DNA of 64,000 nucleotides. Source: Stutzerimonas azotifigens DSM 17556. Its GTDB lineage: Bacteria; Pseudomonadota; Gammaproteobacteria; Pseudomonadales; Pseudomonadaceae. The stretch covers positions 1 through 64,000 of the forward strand of contig NZ_AUDU01000017.1 of NCBI RefSeq assembly GCF_000425625.1. The letters are read 5' to 3'. Below, piece by piece: positions 28,002-36,129 of this stretch. The first letter of the stretch is position 1; every line of letters begins with the position of its first letter. Made by a program: the position numbers and the translations under genes. The notes below the pieces were generated by a model, which worked only from the letters and a program-made list of their open reading frames with translations, had not been told where the DNA came from and searched no databases.

Positions 28002-28853
28002 TCAGGGCGCGCCGAACAGCGCCGTCCAGTAGATGCCGGCGTCGCTTTGCGGATCCACCGCGTAGGCGGCGCCGAATTCATCGAAGCGCGGGTTCATCAG
28101 GTTGGCGCAGTGGCCGGGGCTGGCCAGCCAGCCCTCGACCACCCGGCGCGGGCTGCCGTGGCCGGCGGCGAGGTTCTCGCCCACCGCGCCACCGCGGTAG
28201 CCCGCGAGCTCCGCGCGGTCGCTCGGGATGCGGCCGTCCTGTCCCAGGTGGGAGAAGAAATTGCCGTTGGCCATCGCCCGGCTGTACCCCTCGGCGGCGG
28301 CGCCGAGTTCGGCATTCCAGCGCAGCGGCGCGGCCGCGTCGAAGGCCTGGTCGCCACACTGGCGTGGCTGCGTGCGGGCGACGTTGATCTGCTGCAGCAA
28401 CGCCTGCCCTTCCGCCTGCCAGTCGCCGAGGCGGCCGTCCAGCAGCGGCCGGGCGAGCACGATGCGCCAGTCGCGCCCCTGCTGATTGACGCCGATATCG
28501 ACGAACTGCGGATCGAGCAGCACCTTGCAGAAGCTTTCCTGCAACGCCGCCATGGCCGCCGTTGCGTCGCGCGGTCCGGAAAGGCTGATCGCCTGCACGG
28601 TGACCATCGGGTAGCCGCTGGCCGCCAGCGCCTGCTGCAGATCGCCGACGCCTTCCACCGACAGCCGCAGGCGCGCATCCGCGGCCAGCGGTGCCAGCAC
28701 CTCGGAAGCCTCGCCACCGCAGCGTTGCACCTCGCCGCGATAGGCATTGATTGCCTCGACCAGCCGATCGGGCTCGGCCGCCGTGGCCGGAGCGATGCCG
28801 GTGAATGCGAGGCAGAAGGCGACAGCGGACAGCAAAGGCGGGACGACACGCAT
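28002..28853 (-). CDS. Secreted CAP-domain (SCP-like) protein
   Basis: A 283-aa protein with a signal peptide (AFCLAFTGIAPATA). The C-terminal half is a CAP domain: MANGNFFSHLGQDGRIPSDRAELAGYRGGAVGENLAAGHGSP and VVEGWLASPGHCANLMNPRF, with the conserved histidines. The N-terminal 140 residues are a less common extension. Role unknown; extracytoplasmic. The ATG at 28853 is the signal-peptide start. Confidence 0.85.
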   Translation of the reverse strand: MRVVPPLLSAVAFCLAFTGIAPATAAEPDRLVEAINAYRGEVQRCGGEASEVLAPLAADARLRLSVEGVGDLQQALAASGYPMVTVQAISLSGPRDATAAMAALQESFCKVLLDPQFVDIGVNQQGRDWRIVLARPLLDGRLGDWQAEGQALLQQINVARTQPRQCGDQAFDAAAPLRWNAELGAAAEGYSRAMANGNFFSHLGQDGRIPSDRAELAGYRGGAVGENLAAGHGSPRRVVEGWLASPGHCANLMNPRFDEFGAAYAVDPQSDAGIYWTALFGAP

Positions 28854-28962
28854 GACGGGCTCCTCGAAGCGCTTAAAGCACCATGATGCGCGAATCGCAG
28901 GACGTTGGGCCATGGCCGAAACCTGCCCTGCCCGGGCTCCGCCTATGCCGTTCCCAGTCCGT

Positions 28963-29850
28963 TCAGAGCCCGAACATCAATGCTCGGTGCGCGGCGGCCC
29001 CTGCCATCGCGCCGTCTCCGACGGCCAGGGCGACCGACCCGGCGGCCCGCGCGGTATCACCACAGGCGAAGACGCCAGGCACCGAAGTCGCCTTGGTCGC
29101 ATCGGTCTTGATAAAGCTTCCGAACGGCCCCTCTTCCAGCCCGCAGCCGATCTGCGAAGCCAGCATAGAGATGCGCATGCGTGGAGCAAGGAACAGACCA
29201 TCCAGCGGCAGCGCCCGATCGTCCTGCATCACGACCTCGATTCCGGCACCGGCGAGGCGCGCAATTGCGCCTCGCTCGAGCAGGACGTTGCGCGCCTGCA
29301 ACTGTGCCAGTTGCTGCTCGTCGGGCTCGAAACAGCCGTTGAGGAAGAAGGTCGTGTCCCCCCAGTCCGGCAACATCAGAGCCTGGTGCATGGATAGCGG
29401 CGAGGTCGCCAGCACGCCGATGCGCCCCTGGTTCAGTTCATAGCCATGGCAGTAAGGGCAATGGAACACGTGCCTGCCCCATCGCTCGGCCAGCCCCGGC
29501 ACATCGGGTAGCTCGTCCACCACTCCGGTCGCCAGGACGAGCACCCGCGCGCTGCGAGAGCCACCGTGCTGGAGACGGACCGAAAAGCCTTCCTCGTGCC
29601 GCTGGATCTCTTCGGCCTTCGCCTGCAGCCAGTCGACGGTTGCGTAGTCCATCAGTTGCGCACGCGCCTCGGCGGCGATCTCGTCCGGCGGAGCTCCATC
29701 CTGCGTCAGGAAGCCATGGGATGCGGATGCGAAGCGGTTGCGGCGCTCGCCCGCATCGATGACCAGCACCCGCCGGCGCGCCCGAGCGAGCTGCAACCCC
29801 GCCGACAAGCCGGCATAACTACCGCCGAGGATGATCACATCGTAATGCAT
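28963..29850 (-). CDS. FAD-dependent thioredoxin-reductase-like oxidoreductase
   Basis: A 295-aa flavoprotein. The FAD motif is ILGGSYAGLSAGLQLAR, the redox-active motif is CPYC (in HVFHCPYCHGYE), and the C-terminal FAD site is SVPGVFACGDTA. The NADPH-domain glycine motif is atypical (GVLATSPLSMHQ), so activity with thioredoxin is uncertain. It lies downstream of an Rrf2 regulator in the same orientation, a pairing that suggests thiol or redox stress control. Confidence 0.85.
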   Translation of the reverse strand: MHYDVIILGGSYAGLSAGLQLARARRRVLVIDAGERRNRFASASHGFLTQDGAPPDEIAAEARAQLMDYATVDWLQAKAEEIQRHEEGFSVRLQHGGSRSARVLVLATGVVDELPDVPGLAERWGRHVFHCPYCHGYELNQGRIGVLATSPLSMHQALMLPDWGDTTFFLNGCFEPDEQQLAQLQARNVLLERGAIARLAGAGIEVVMQDDRALPLDGLFLAPRMRISMLASQIGCGLEEGPFGSFIKTDATKATSVPGVFACGDTARAAGSVALAVGDGAMAGAAAHRALMFGL

Positions 29851-29868
29851 GAGAAGCCCTCTCGCTCG

Positions 29869-29896
29869 TTTAGGTATCTTTTGAAGTTACACTAAA
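29869..29896. promoter_or_regulatory. Putative Rrf2-family operator
   Basis: An A/T-rich imperfect inverted repeat, from TTTAGGTATC to GTTACACTAAA, sits 18 bp upstream of the oxidoreductase start in otherwise GC-rich sequence. It is a candidate binding site for the adjacent Rrf2 protein. Confidence 0.5.
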
Positions 29897-29955
29897 TGGC
29901 GAACGGGAGGAAAGCGCTGAGCTGTTCGCTGGTCGGGCGGGTCTGTTGCGTGGAT

Positions 29956-30414
29956 TCAGGTCGGCTTGTGGGTGGCTGCGTTCCGGCAACGGGTGCCGTA
30001 CAAGGCGTTGAACTCGGCCGAGAGGTCGGCCAGGGAAACCGAACCGAGGCGCCGCAGCAACGATGCCTCGGCCTGCTGCAGCGCATCGGCGACGGCTTCG
30101 TTGACCACCCGCTCGACCAGACAATCCGGGTTTTCCCGGTCCAGGCCGATGGCGAAGATCCTGGGTCCGCCCACGGCATGGAAGATATCCAGCAGCGTCA
30201 CCTCGGCGAGATCGCAGGAAATCATCCAGCCGCCGTTGTAGCCCTTCTCCGCGCGAACGTAGCCCGCCTTTCGCAGCCCGGCCATGGTGCGCCGGACCAC
30301 CACCGGGTTGGTGCCGAGCATTTCGGCGATCTGCTCGGAGGTCACCGGCCGCTCGTCGCGGGCCATGTGCAACAGTACATGCAGCATTCGGGAAAGACGG
30401 CTGTCGGTTCGCAT
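29956..30414 (-). CDS. Rrf2-family transcriptional regulator
   Basis: A 152-aa winged-helix protein: LSRMLHVLLHMARDERPVTSEQIAEMLGTNPVVVRRTMAGLRKAGYV, then EKGYNGGWMISCDLAEVTLLDIFHAV. Its three cysteines are not arranged as in the IscR/NsrR Fe-S cluster loop, so it is closer to the YwnA/CymR-like type that senses by thiols or proteins (inference). It precedes the FAD oxidoreductase, its likely target. Confidence 0.87.
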   Translation of the reverse strand: MRTDSRLSRMLHVLLHMARDERPVTSEQIAEMLGTNPVVVRRTMAGLRKAGYVRAEKGYNGGWMISCDLAEVTLLDIFHAVGGPRIFAIGLDRENPDCLVERVVNEAVADALQQAEASLLRRLGSVSLADLSAEFNALYGTRCRNAATHKPT

Positions 30415-30529
30415 GATTCAGCCTGAAGGGCTTGGCGGAATGGGGGCTCGGCACGATACAACGTAGGCCCGCAGATCGCACGTGACCAGACACCTACGCG
30501 GCAACGCCCATTGGTTAAAGGAGTCGGAC

Positions 30530-30925
30530 TCAGCGCCCACCACTCAGCGCTTCGACGATCCGGCATTCCCTGACCGACGATTCGGTGCAGCCGACCAACC
30601 GCTCCAGCTCGGCTTCCAGCCGTCGCAGATCGGCGATGCGCTGGCGGACTTCGGCCAAGTGGCCCTCGGCCAGGCGGTCGACCTCCGCGCAGGGCTGGCC
30701 GGGCTGGTCGGCCAGTTCCACCAGCGTGCGGATCTCTTCGAGGGAGAAGCCGAGTTCGCGCCCGCGCTTGACGAAGCGCAGTCGCTCCGCCTCGCGTTCG
30801 CCGAAGGTGCGGTAGCCGGACTCGGTGCGCACAGCGGGCGTCAGTAGACCGATGCGCTCGTAATAACGAATGGTTTCGACGTTCACGCCGGTGGTCTTGC
30901 TCAGCTTTCCGATCGTCAATGTCAT
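30530..30925 (-). CDS. MerR-family metal-responsive regulator (CadR/ZntR-like)
   Basis: 131 aa. The HTH is LTIGKLSKTTGVNVETIRYYERIGLLTPAVRTESGYRTF. A long dimerisation helix and C-terminal cysteines follow (PCAEV, GCTESSVRECRIVEAL), as in heavy-metal sensors. It is divergent from a cation transporter across a classical MerR promoter with a 9-bp perfect dyad. Zinc, cadmium, lead or cobalt are possible inducers. Confidence 0.88.
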   Translation of the reverse strand: MTLTIGKLSKTTGVNVETIRYYERIGLLTPAVRTESGYRTFGEREAERLRFVKRGRELGFSLEEIRTLVELADQPGQPCAEVDRLAEGHLAEVRQRIADLRRLEAELERLVGCTESSVRECRIVEALSGGR

Positions 30926-30928
30926 CGC

Positions 30929-30959
30929 TTGACCCTGTAGTCGCTACAGGGTTTAGCGT
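30929..30959 (+). promoter_or_regulatory. MerR-type promoter and operator
   Basis: A TTGACC -35 (30929-30934) and a TAGCGT -10 (30954-30959) are separated by 19 bp, longer than the 17-bp optimum, with the perfect dyad ACCCTGTAG/CTACAGGGT (30932-30952) between them. This is the DNA-distortion design used by MerR activators, driving the cation transporter. Confidence 0.85.
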
Positions 30960-30988
30960 AGCCGCATCCTTCGATGGGGAGTCAACAG

Positions 30989-31624
30989 ATGGCGGGAAAT
31001 TGCTGCGGTCAAGGCTGCGCCAGTCCGGCGACGAGCGTGCGCTATCGGCGCATCCTCTGGGTGGCGCTGGCGATCAACCTGGCGATGTTCGCGCTGGAGA
31101 TCGGTGCCGGCGTGCGGGCCGGCTCGGTGTCGCTGCTGTCGGACTCGCTGGATTTCTTCGGCGATGCCGCCAACTACGGCGTGAGCCTCTGGGTGCTCGG
31201 CCTGGGCGTGGCGATGCGGGCGCGGGCGTCACTGGCCAAGGCCCTGACGATGGGCGCCTTTGGCCTGTTCATCCTGACGATGGCAGTCGTCCACTTTCTC
31301 TACGGCAGCCCGCCGCACGCGGCGACCATGGGCGTGGTCGGGTTGGTGGCGCTGCTCGCCAACCTGGCGGTGGCCACCCTGCTGTTTGCCTACCGTGAGG
31401 GCGACAGCAACATGCGCAGCGTCTGGCTGTGCAGCCGCAACGATGCGCTCGGCAACCTTGCGGTGATGTTGGCGGCACTGGGGGTGTTCGGCACCGGCTC
31501 CGGCTGGCCCGACCTTGTCGTGGCGAGCTTCATGGCCCTGTTGGCCATCAGCGCGGCGGTGCAGGTGGCGCGGCATGCGCTGGCGGAGTTGCGCGAGCAG
31601 CGGCTCGTGGCCGAGCGGGGTTGA
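30989..31624 (+). CDS. Cation diffusion facilitator-type transporter
   Basis: A 211-aa membrane protein with a cysteine-rich N-terminus (NCCGQGCASP) that may bind metal. Helices carry the CDF signature SLLSDSLDFFGDAANYG and the later RNDALGNLAVML with Asp residues in place for metal transport. It lacks the long cytoplasmic C-terminal domain of large CDFs. The ATG at 30989 follows GGGGAG at good spacing; an ATG at 30974 is less likely. It is controlled by the divergent MerR regulator. Confidence 0.87.
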   Translation: MAGNCCGQGCASPATSVRYRRILWVALAINLAMFALEIGAGVRAGSVSLLSDSLDFFGDAANYGVSLWVLGLGVAMRARASLAKALTMGAFGLFILTMAVVHFLYGSPPHAATMGVVGLVALLANLAVATLLFAYREGDSNMRSVWLCSRNDALGNLAVMLAALGVFGTGSGWPDLVVASFMALLAISAAVQVARHALAELREQRLVAERG

Positions 31625-31811
31625 GGCCCGGCAGCCAATCCCATTGGGGCACCAGACCGGGAGGGTGGAAAACCGCGAAGCCTTTTCCACCGCGTTTCGC
31701 CATGCCAGACGTTCGAAACGACGAGCCCGGGCCCGGACGGCGAGCGAACCCGACGCGTGGATGAGGCTGGCGCCGTCATCCACCCTACCTCTCGCCCGAG
31801 GTCGGGCCCAC

Positions 31812-31836
31812 TGTGGGAGGCGCGCCCTCGCGGCGA
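31812..31836. repeat. REP-like GTGGGAGGCGCGCCCTCGCGG element
   Basis: An intergenic repeat with the GGCGCGCC core. Near-identical copies are at about 32569-32593 (same strand), with inverted relatives at about 32520-32541 and 42699-42717. Confidence 0.75.
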
Positions 31837-31860
31837 CCGTCGATGCAGGCAGGCAAAGAA

Positions 31861-31881
31861 AAACCCGCACGAGGCGGGTTT
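31861..31881 (-). terminator. Terminator of the lipoprotein gene
   Basis: AAACCCGC/GCGGGTTT stem with a 5-base loop, followed on the minus strand by TTCTTT. It lies 9 bp past the stop of the gene at 31890. Confidence 0.8.
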
Positions 31882-31889
31882 CTCCAGGC

Positions 31890-32333
31890 TCACCGCTGGC
31901 CGGCGAAATACGCCCGTGCCCGCTCGGCCTCGGCGGCCGTGGGCTTGTAGCTGAGCCAGGGATCCTGCTCGTTCTTCTTGTAGCGGACAACGCCCTGCGC
32001 CACGTCGAACTCGTAGTACGGGAACACTTCGCGCAGGTTGTAGAACAGCGCCGGCGCGAAGAACAGGATGTCCGCCGCCAGGTAGCCGCCGTTGAACTTC
32101 AGCGGAACGATGCCGTACATCGGCTCCATGCCCGGTTGGGTCGCCTCGAAGCGGTACTGGCCGAAGCTGGTGGCCTTGTAGGTCTTGTTCACCGGAGCGC
32201 TGAGCATCAGGGGCGCGTCCTGGTTGATCTTCACCGCGAGGTCGGGCTCGGTGGAACGAAGGGTGGTGGTTGCGGTGCAGCCGCTCGCCAGAACGAGAGC
32301 GGCAACGAGGGTTGGCAGGCCTTTGGCTTTCAT
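31890..32333 (-). CDS. Predicted outer-membrane or periplasmic lipoprotein
   Basis: About 147 aa with a lipobox (LVLASGC). The mature part (LRSTEPDLAVKINQDAPLMLSAPVNKTYKATSFGQYRF) is not a family I recognise with confidence. A hydrophobic aromatic patch (ILFFAPALFYNLREVFPYYEF) is seen. The ATG at 32333 follows GGATGA; 32339 is an alternative. Confidence 0.75.
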   Translation of the reverse strand: MKAKGLPTLVAALVLASGCTATTTLRSTEPDLAVKINQDAPLMLSAPVNKTYKATSFGQYRFEATQPGMEPMYGIVPLKFNGGYLAADILFFAPALFYNLREVFPYYEFDVAQGVVRYKKNEQDPWLSYKPTAAEAERARAYFAGQR

Positions 32334-32629
32334 AGTCATCCATCGATCAAATGAGGGACGGCCCTTGGCCCCGGTATGACCGGAGCCATCGCCATCCTTG
32401 GCGGCCCGAACGGGTCGGACATGAGGCTTCGCTGGCGCGAAGCGGGCGCACTGTAGCGAGGGCGGCCGCTGATGGCAATGTGGCGTCACGCTTCTGCCGC
32501 CTGCACGCGAAAAGCTCGCCCCGAGGGCGGGCCTCCCACAGAAACCCGCCAGCCTCGTATTCAGTCCGTGGGAGGCGCGCCCTCGCGGCGACAGGTGCCG
32601 ATACCGCCCCCGGCGAGCAATAACCGCGG
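32334..32629. repeat. Intergenic region with opposed REP-like elements
   Basis: It carries an inverted copy (about 32520-32541) and a direct copy (about 32569-32593) of the GTGGGAGGCGCGCCC element, about 30 bp apart, forming a REP pair. No CDS is supported. Confidence 0.7.
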
Positions 32630-32920
32630 CTAGGCGCCCAGCATCTCCACCTCGCGAATCTCGAAGTCGCGGCGCAGGTAGTCCATTCGCCGTTCGTGGA
32701 AGGCGCGCATGTGCGGCAATGCGCTGTGCACGGCCAGGTGCTCCTTCGATTGCCAGACCTCGAAGAAGATGAACAGGGTCGGATCGTCCTTGTCACGCAG
32801 CATGTGGTACTGGATGCAGCCGTGCTCGGCGCGGCTCGGTTCGACGTAGGGACGCAGCAGCCGCTCGAACGCTTCGGCCTGCTCGGGGCGGGTGTGGGCT
32901 TGAAGGATGAAGGCGTACAT
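32630..32920 (-). CDS. Antibiotic biosynthesis monooxygenase (ABM)-domain protein
   Basis: A 96-aa dimeric ferredoxin-like fold protein: RPEQAEAFERLLRPYVEPSRAEHGCIQYHMLRDKDDPTLFIFFEVWQSKEHLAVHSALPHMRAF. It resembles YgiN-type quinol monooxygenases. It is divergent from an MdaB-like quinone reductase, the same partnership as E. coli mdaB-ygiN, which supports a quinone redox role. Confidence 0.88.
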   Translation of the reverse strand: MYAFILQAHTRPEQAEAFERLLRPYVEPSRAEHGCIQYHMLRDKDDPTLFIFFEVWQSKEHLAVHSALPHMRAFHERRMDYLRRDFEIREVEMLGA

Positions 32921-33071
32921 GGTGGACTCCGGCGATGAATTTGCCTTTACACTATCGCAACACAATCGCTTCCATTCCTGCCTTTGAGTCAAAGATCATT
33001 TGACGAGCGAAGGGCTGTTTCGCCCGCACGACCTCGGTAAGCTGCCGCCCTCGATCGACCCGAGGTATCCC

Positions 33072-33659
33072 ATGAAGAAAATCCTGCTCCTCAACGGCGG
33101 CAAGCAATTCGCCCACTCCAACGGCCGCTACAACGCGACCCTGCACGAAACCGCGGTGGCTTTCCTCGACCGCGCGGGCTTCGACGTCAAGACCACCGAG
33201 ATCGATGCCGGCTACGACATCGCCGAGGAAGTCGAGAAGTTCCTCTGGGCCGACGCGGTGATCTACCAGATGCCTGGCTGGTGGATGGGCGCGCCCTGGA
33301 CCGTGAAGAAGTATATCGACGAGGTCTTCACCGCCGGCCATGGCAGCCTCTACGCCAACGACGGTCGCACCCGCTCGGACGCCTCGCAGAAATACGGCAG
33401 CGGCGGCCTGCTGCATGGCAAGCGCTACATGCTGTCGCTGACCTGGAACGCCCCACAGCAGGCCTTCGACGACCCCACCGACTTCTTCGAAGCCAAGGGC
33501 GTGGACGCGGTTTACTTCCCCTTCCACAAGGCGCACCAGTTCCTCGCCATGAGCGGACTGCCGACCTTCCTCTGCACCGACGTGATGAAGCAGCCGGACA
33601 TCGAGCGCGACATCGCCCGCTACCAGCAGCACCTGGCCGAGGTGTTCCAGGCCGGCTGA
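33072..33659 (+). CDS. mdaB: NADPH:quinone reductase MdaB
   Basis: A 195-aa flavodoxin-fold protein: KKILLLNGGKQFAHSNGRYNATLHETAVAFLDRAGFDV and MPGWWMGAPWTVKKYIDEVFTAGHG are typical of MdaB. It reduces quinones by two electrons and limits oxidative stress. It is divergent from the ABM gene. The ATG at 33072 is the conserved start. Confidence 0.93.
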   Translation: MKKILLLNGGKQFAHSNGRYNATLHETAVAFLDRAGFDVKTTEIDAGYDIAEEVEKFLWADAVIYQMPGWWMGAPWTVKKYIDEVFTAGHGSLYANDGRTRSDASQKYGSGGLLHGKRYMLSLTWNAPQQAFDDPTDFFEAKGVDAVYFPFHKAHQFLAMSGLPTFLCTDVMKQPDIERDIARYQQHLAEVFQAG

Positions 33660-33830
33660 TGGCGGGCCCCGGCCGCACGGATGCGGCCGCACGGTGACCG
33701 CCCCCGCGCGCCGTCTGTGACGGCGCCATGATTTTCGAGATGCCGGCTTGCTTTCCCGATGGCTGCGGATAAGGTGCGCGTGACGGCGCAATGATGTCGC
33801 CATGACCCATCACTCAGGAAAGAGTCAGTC

Positions 33831-34274
33831 ATGTTCAAGAAAGCAATGCTGCGCGCCGCGCTCCTCAGTTTCGTCCTGCTGCCCGGTTGCGCATCCGTAC
33901 CGATGGAATCCAGCGACAAGGACCAGGCCTACAAGGCCTTCCCGGCGCCGCCGCAGGACCAGGCCGGGCTGTACATCTTCCGCGACTCATCCCTTGGCGC
34001 CTCGCTGAAGAAGACGGTCAAGCTCGATGACGAGGTGCTTGGCGAAACGGCCAGCAAGACCTACTTCTACCGGCTCGTCACACCCGGCCCACATGTGCTC
34101 GCGACCGAATCCGAATTCGGCGACAACACCCTCGACCTGAACGCCGAGGCCGGCAGGAACCACTATGTCCGCCAGGCCATCAAGATGGGCGTGTTCGTTG
34201 GTGGTGCCAAGTTGCAGGAGGTCCCCGAAGAACAGGGCCAGAAAGGCGTAATGGCCTCCAGGCTGGCGCGCTGA
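33831..34274 (+). CDS. DUF2846-family lipoprotein
   Basis: A 147-aa lipoprotein with lipobox LLPGC. The body (GLYIFRDSSLGASLKKTVKLDDEVLGETASKTYFYRLVTPGPHVLATES) matches DUF2846. Function unknown; probably in the periplasm or at the outer membrane. GAAAGA precedes the ATG. Confidence 0.85.
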   Translation: MFKKAMLRAALLSFVLLPGCASVPMESSDKDQAYKAFPAPPQDQAGLYIFRDSSLGASLKKTVKLDDEVLGETASKTYFYRLVTPGPHVLATESEFGDNTLDLNAEAGRNHYVRQAIKMGVFVGGAKLQEVPEEQGQKGVMASRLAR

Positions 34275-34855
34275 GCGCGCCAGTACCGTTCCCCCGGGAG
34301 AAACGCCACTCATAGCCACTCATATAAGAGCGCGGCGTTTCCCGCGCTCGAGCGAACCCGTGCCCCCCGTAGGAGCGAGATTGCTCGCGAACATGGCTCG
34401 CACGGCAATATCGGCTCACGCCAGGCCCTCCCCTTATCCGGCCCTGCAGGCCAGCCCCTCGTCGGGAAAGGGAAAAGCCTGGCACCGCTTGTGGAATGCC
34501 GTGCGCGCAGACCATCGGTTCGTGGGCTTTAGCCCACCAAGGGGACGACCTCTGCCTGGGCTGAAGCCCACGACGAGCCATGCCGGGACGACAGACCGCA
34601 CGGTAATCGCCGAGCACCTGTCAATCCTGTCTGAAAGCCGCCCTTATCCGGCCTTCATCCGGCGGGAAAAGGGAAAAGCCCGGCGCAACCCGTGTGCCGG
34701 TCTTGAGCGCGAACAAGACCGGCACACGGCCGACGCCCGGGGTTAATCACCGCAGCGGCCCGGGCCCCGTTAAATTGCATCCATCGGTCGATGGCGGATT
34801 GGCGGAACGCGGATGAGACTGGAGGCTCCCCACAATACCTGCGGGCGTCCACGCC
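34275..34855. repeat. Intergenic region rich in REP-like repeats
   Basis: 581 bp with no supported CDS. Near the start, AAACGCC and GGCGTTT arms may form a terminator (about 34300-34342). Then a GTAGGAGCGAGATTGCTCGCGAA repeat (about 34371-34393, split by a TTGCTCG dyad), two opposed GTGGGCTT/AAGCCCAC elements (about 34525-34572), and CTTATCCGGCC-type repeats (about 34433 and 34643). Confidence 0.7.
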
Positions 34856-35929
34856 ATGTTCAAGCACAGCCTCCTCGCCGCGTCGACTTCCCTGCTTGCC
34901 CTGCATCATGCCTACGCCCAGAACACTGCCGTGCAGGTTCAGGAAGGCACCGACAACGAAGCATCGGCACTACAGATCTGGGGCACCGGCAATCAGGCGA
35001 CCCAGACCCAGTCCGGATCACGCAACCAATCGGACGTGACGCAAGTAGGCGCCAACCTCACCGCCACCACGCAGCAGACGAGCGTCGATAACTGGACATT
35101 CGTCTACCAGGAAGGGATGAACAGTACCTCCGTCGTCTCGCAACTCGGCGCGTTCAATGTCGCGACCCTCTACCAGGACAGCGACGGCTACGGCCACACG
35201 GCCATCGTCAGCCAGGAAGGTAACGGCCACCGCGCCGGGCTGCAGCAATACGACGGCGAGGGGTCCTGGGCGACGGTGTATCAACATGGCGCCAGGCATG
35301 GGCTAATCGTTTCGCAGACCTCAGACAACAACACCGTCCAGAGCTCGCAGGCCGGCTACGACAACCGCGGCCTCGTCGTGCAGTGGGGCCATGCCACCGC
35401 CCGCGTGCAACAGAGCGGCATTGCCAACGACCTGCGGCTCGTCCAGTCGGGCGACGCCTTGAGCTCGGCGGAAATCACCCAGAGCGGCCAGGCCAACGTC
35501 GCCGACGTCGACCAAGTGGGCAGCCCCATGGGCAACAGCGTGCGCCTGAGCCAGCGGGGCACCGCCAACGACGCGCTGATCCACGAACATGCCCTCGGCG
35601 CCTGGATCGACTACACCCAGGACGGCACCGGCAACGAACTGGTCGCCGACCAGGGTTCGGCGGAGGGCGCGCTGACCGGTTCCTCGATCGGCGACTACAA
35701 CCGGGTAGTGGTCGAGCAACTCGGCGAGAACGCCTACCTGAACATCCAGCAGGACGGAGCGAACAACCTCCTCACCGCCACCCAGACCGGCTTCCAGCAG
35801 ACCGCCACGGTGTCGCAGATCGGTTCGGGCAACGAGGCGCTGCTGATCCAGCAACTGCCCACCGCCGGCGCCGTGGCGAGCATCACCCAGAACGGCGCGG
35901 GCAACTACACCGCCGTGATCCAGCAGTAG
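34856..35929 (+). CDS. Orphan curlin-repeat secreted protein
   Basis: A 357-aa exported protein with a signal peptide ending HAYAQ. The rest is a chain of about 18 curlin-like repeats (pattern Q-x-G-x-x-N-x-A, for example QSGSRNQSDVTQVGANLTATT, SQIGSGNEALLIQQ), rich in Gln, Asn, Gly, Ser and Thr. CsgA-type repeats stack as a beta-solenoid and form amyloid. It is much longer than CsgA (about 150 aa, five repeats). No csgEFG secretion genes are nearby. The end (YTAVIQQ) resembles curlin termini. Confidence 0.85.
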   Translation: MFKHSLLAASTSLLALHHAYAQNTAVQVQEGTDNEASALQIWGTGNQATQTQSGSRNQSDVTQVGANLTATTQQTSVDNWTFVYQEGMNSTSVVSQLGAFNVATLYQDSDGYGHTAIVSQEGNGHRAGLQQYDGEGSWATVYQHGARHGLIVSQTSDNNTVQSSQAGYDNRGLVVQWGHATARVQQSGIANDLRLVQSGDALSSAEITQSGQANVADVDQVGSPMGNSVRLSQRGTANDALIHEHALGAWIDYTQDGTGNELVADQGSAEGALTGSSIGDYNRVVVEQLGENAYLNIQQDGANNLLTATQTGFQQTATVSQIGSGNEALLIQQLPTAGAVASITQNGAGNYTAVIQQ

Positions 35930-35942
35930 CCGCAGGCCGCTG

Positions 35943-35961
35943 CCCCCCCCCCCCCCCCCCC
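35943..35961. repeat. Homopolymeric tract of 19 C
   Basis: Nineteen consecutive C begin 13 bp after the stop of the curlin-like gene and 168 bp before dusA. Such tracts change length by slippage. It could lie in the 3' end of the curlin mRNA or near the dusA promoter. Confidence 0.9.
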
Positions 35962-36129
35962 ATCGACGTTCCGTCGCGTGCCGGTGCCTGCGCAGCCGCC
36001 GTCGATCGGTTTCTTGATAGACTGGCGCTCCCTTGCGCCGGCCGACCGCGTGCTCCATTCGTACGGCCGCCGCGCGTCGATCGCCCCGCGCTTCCCGGCG
36101 CCTGTACGGCGTAACACCAGACGGCAACG

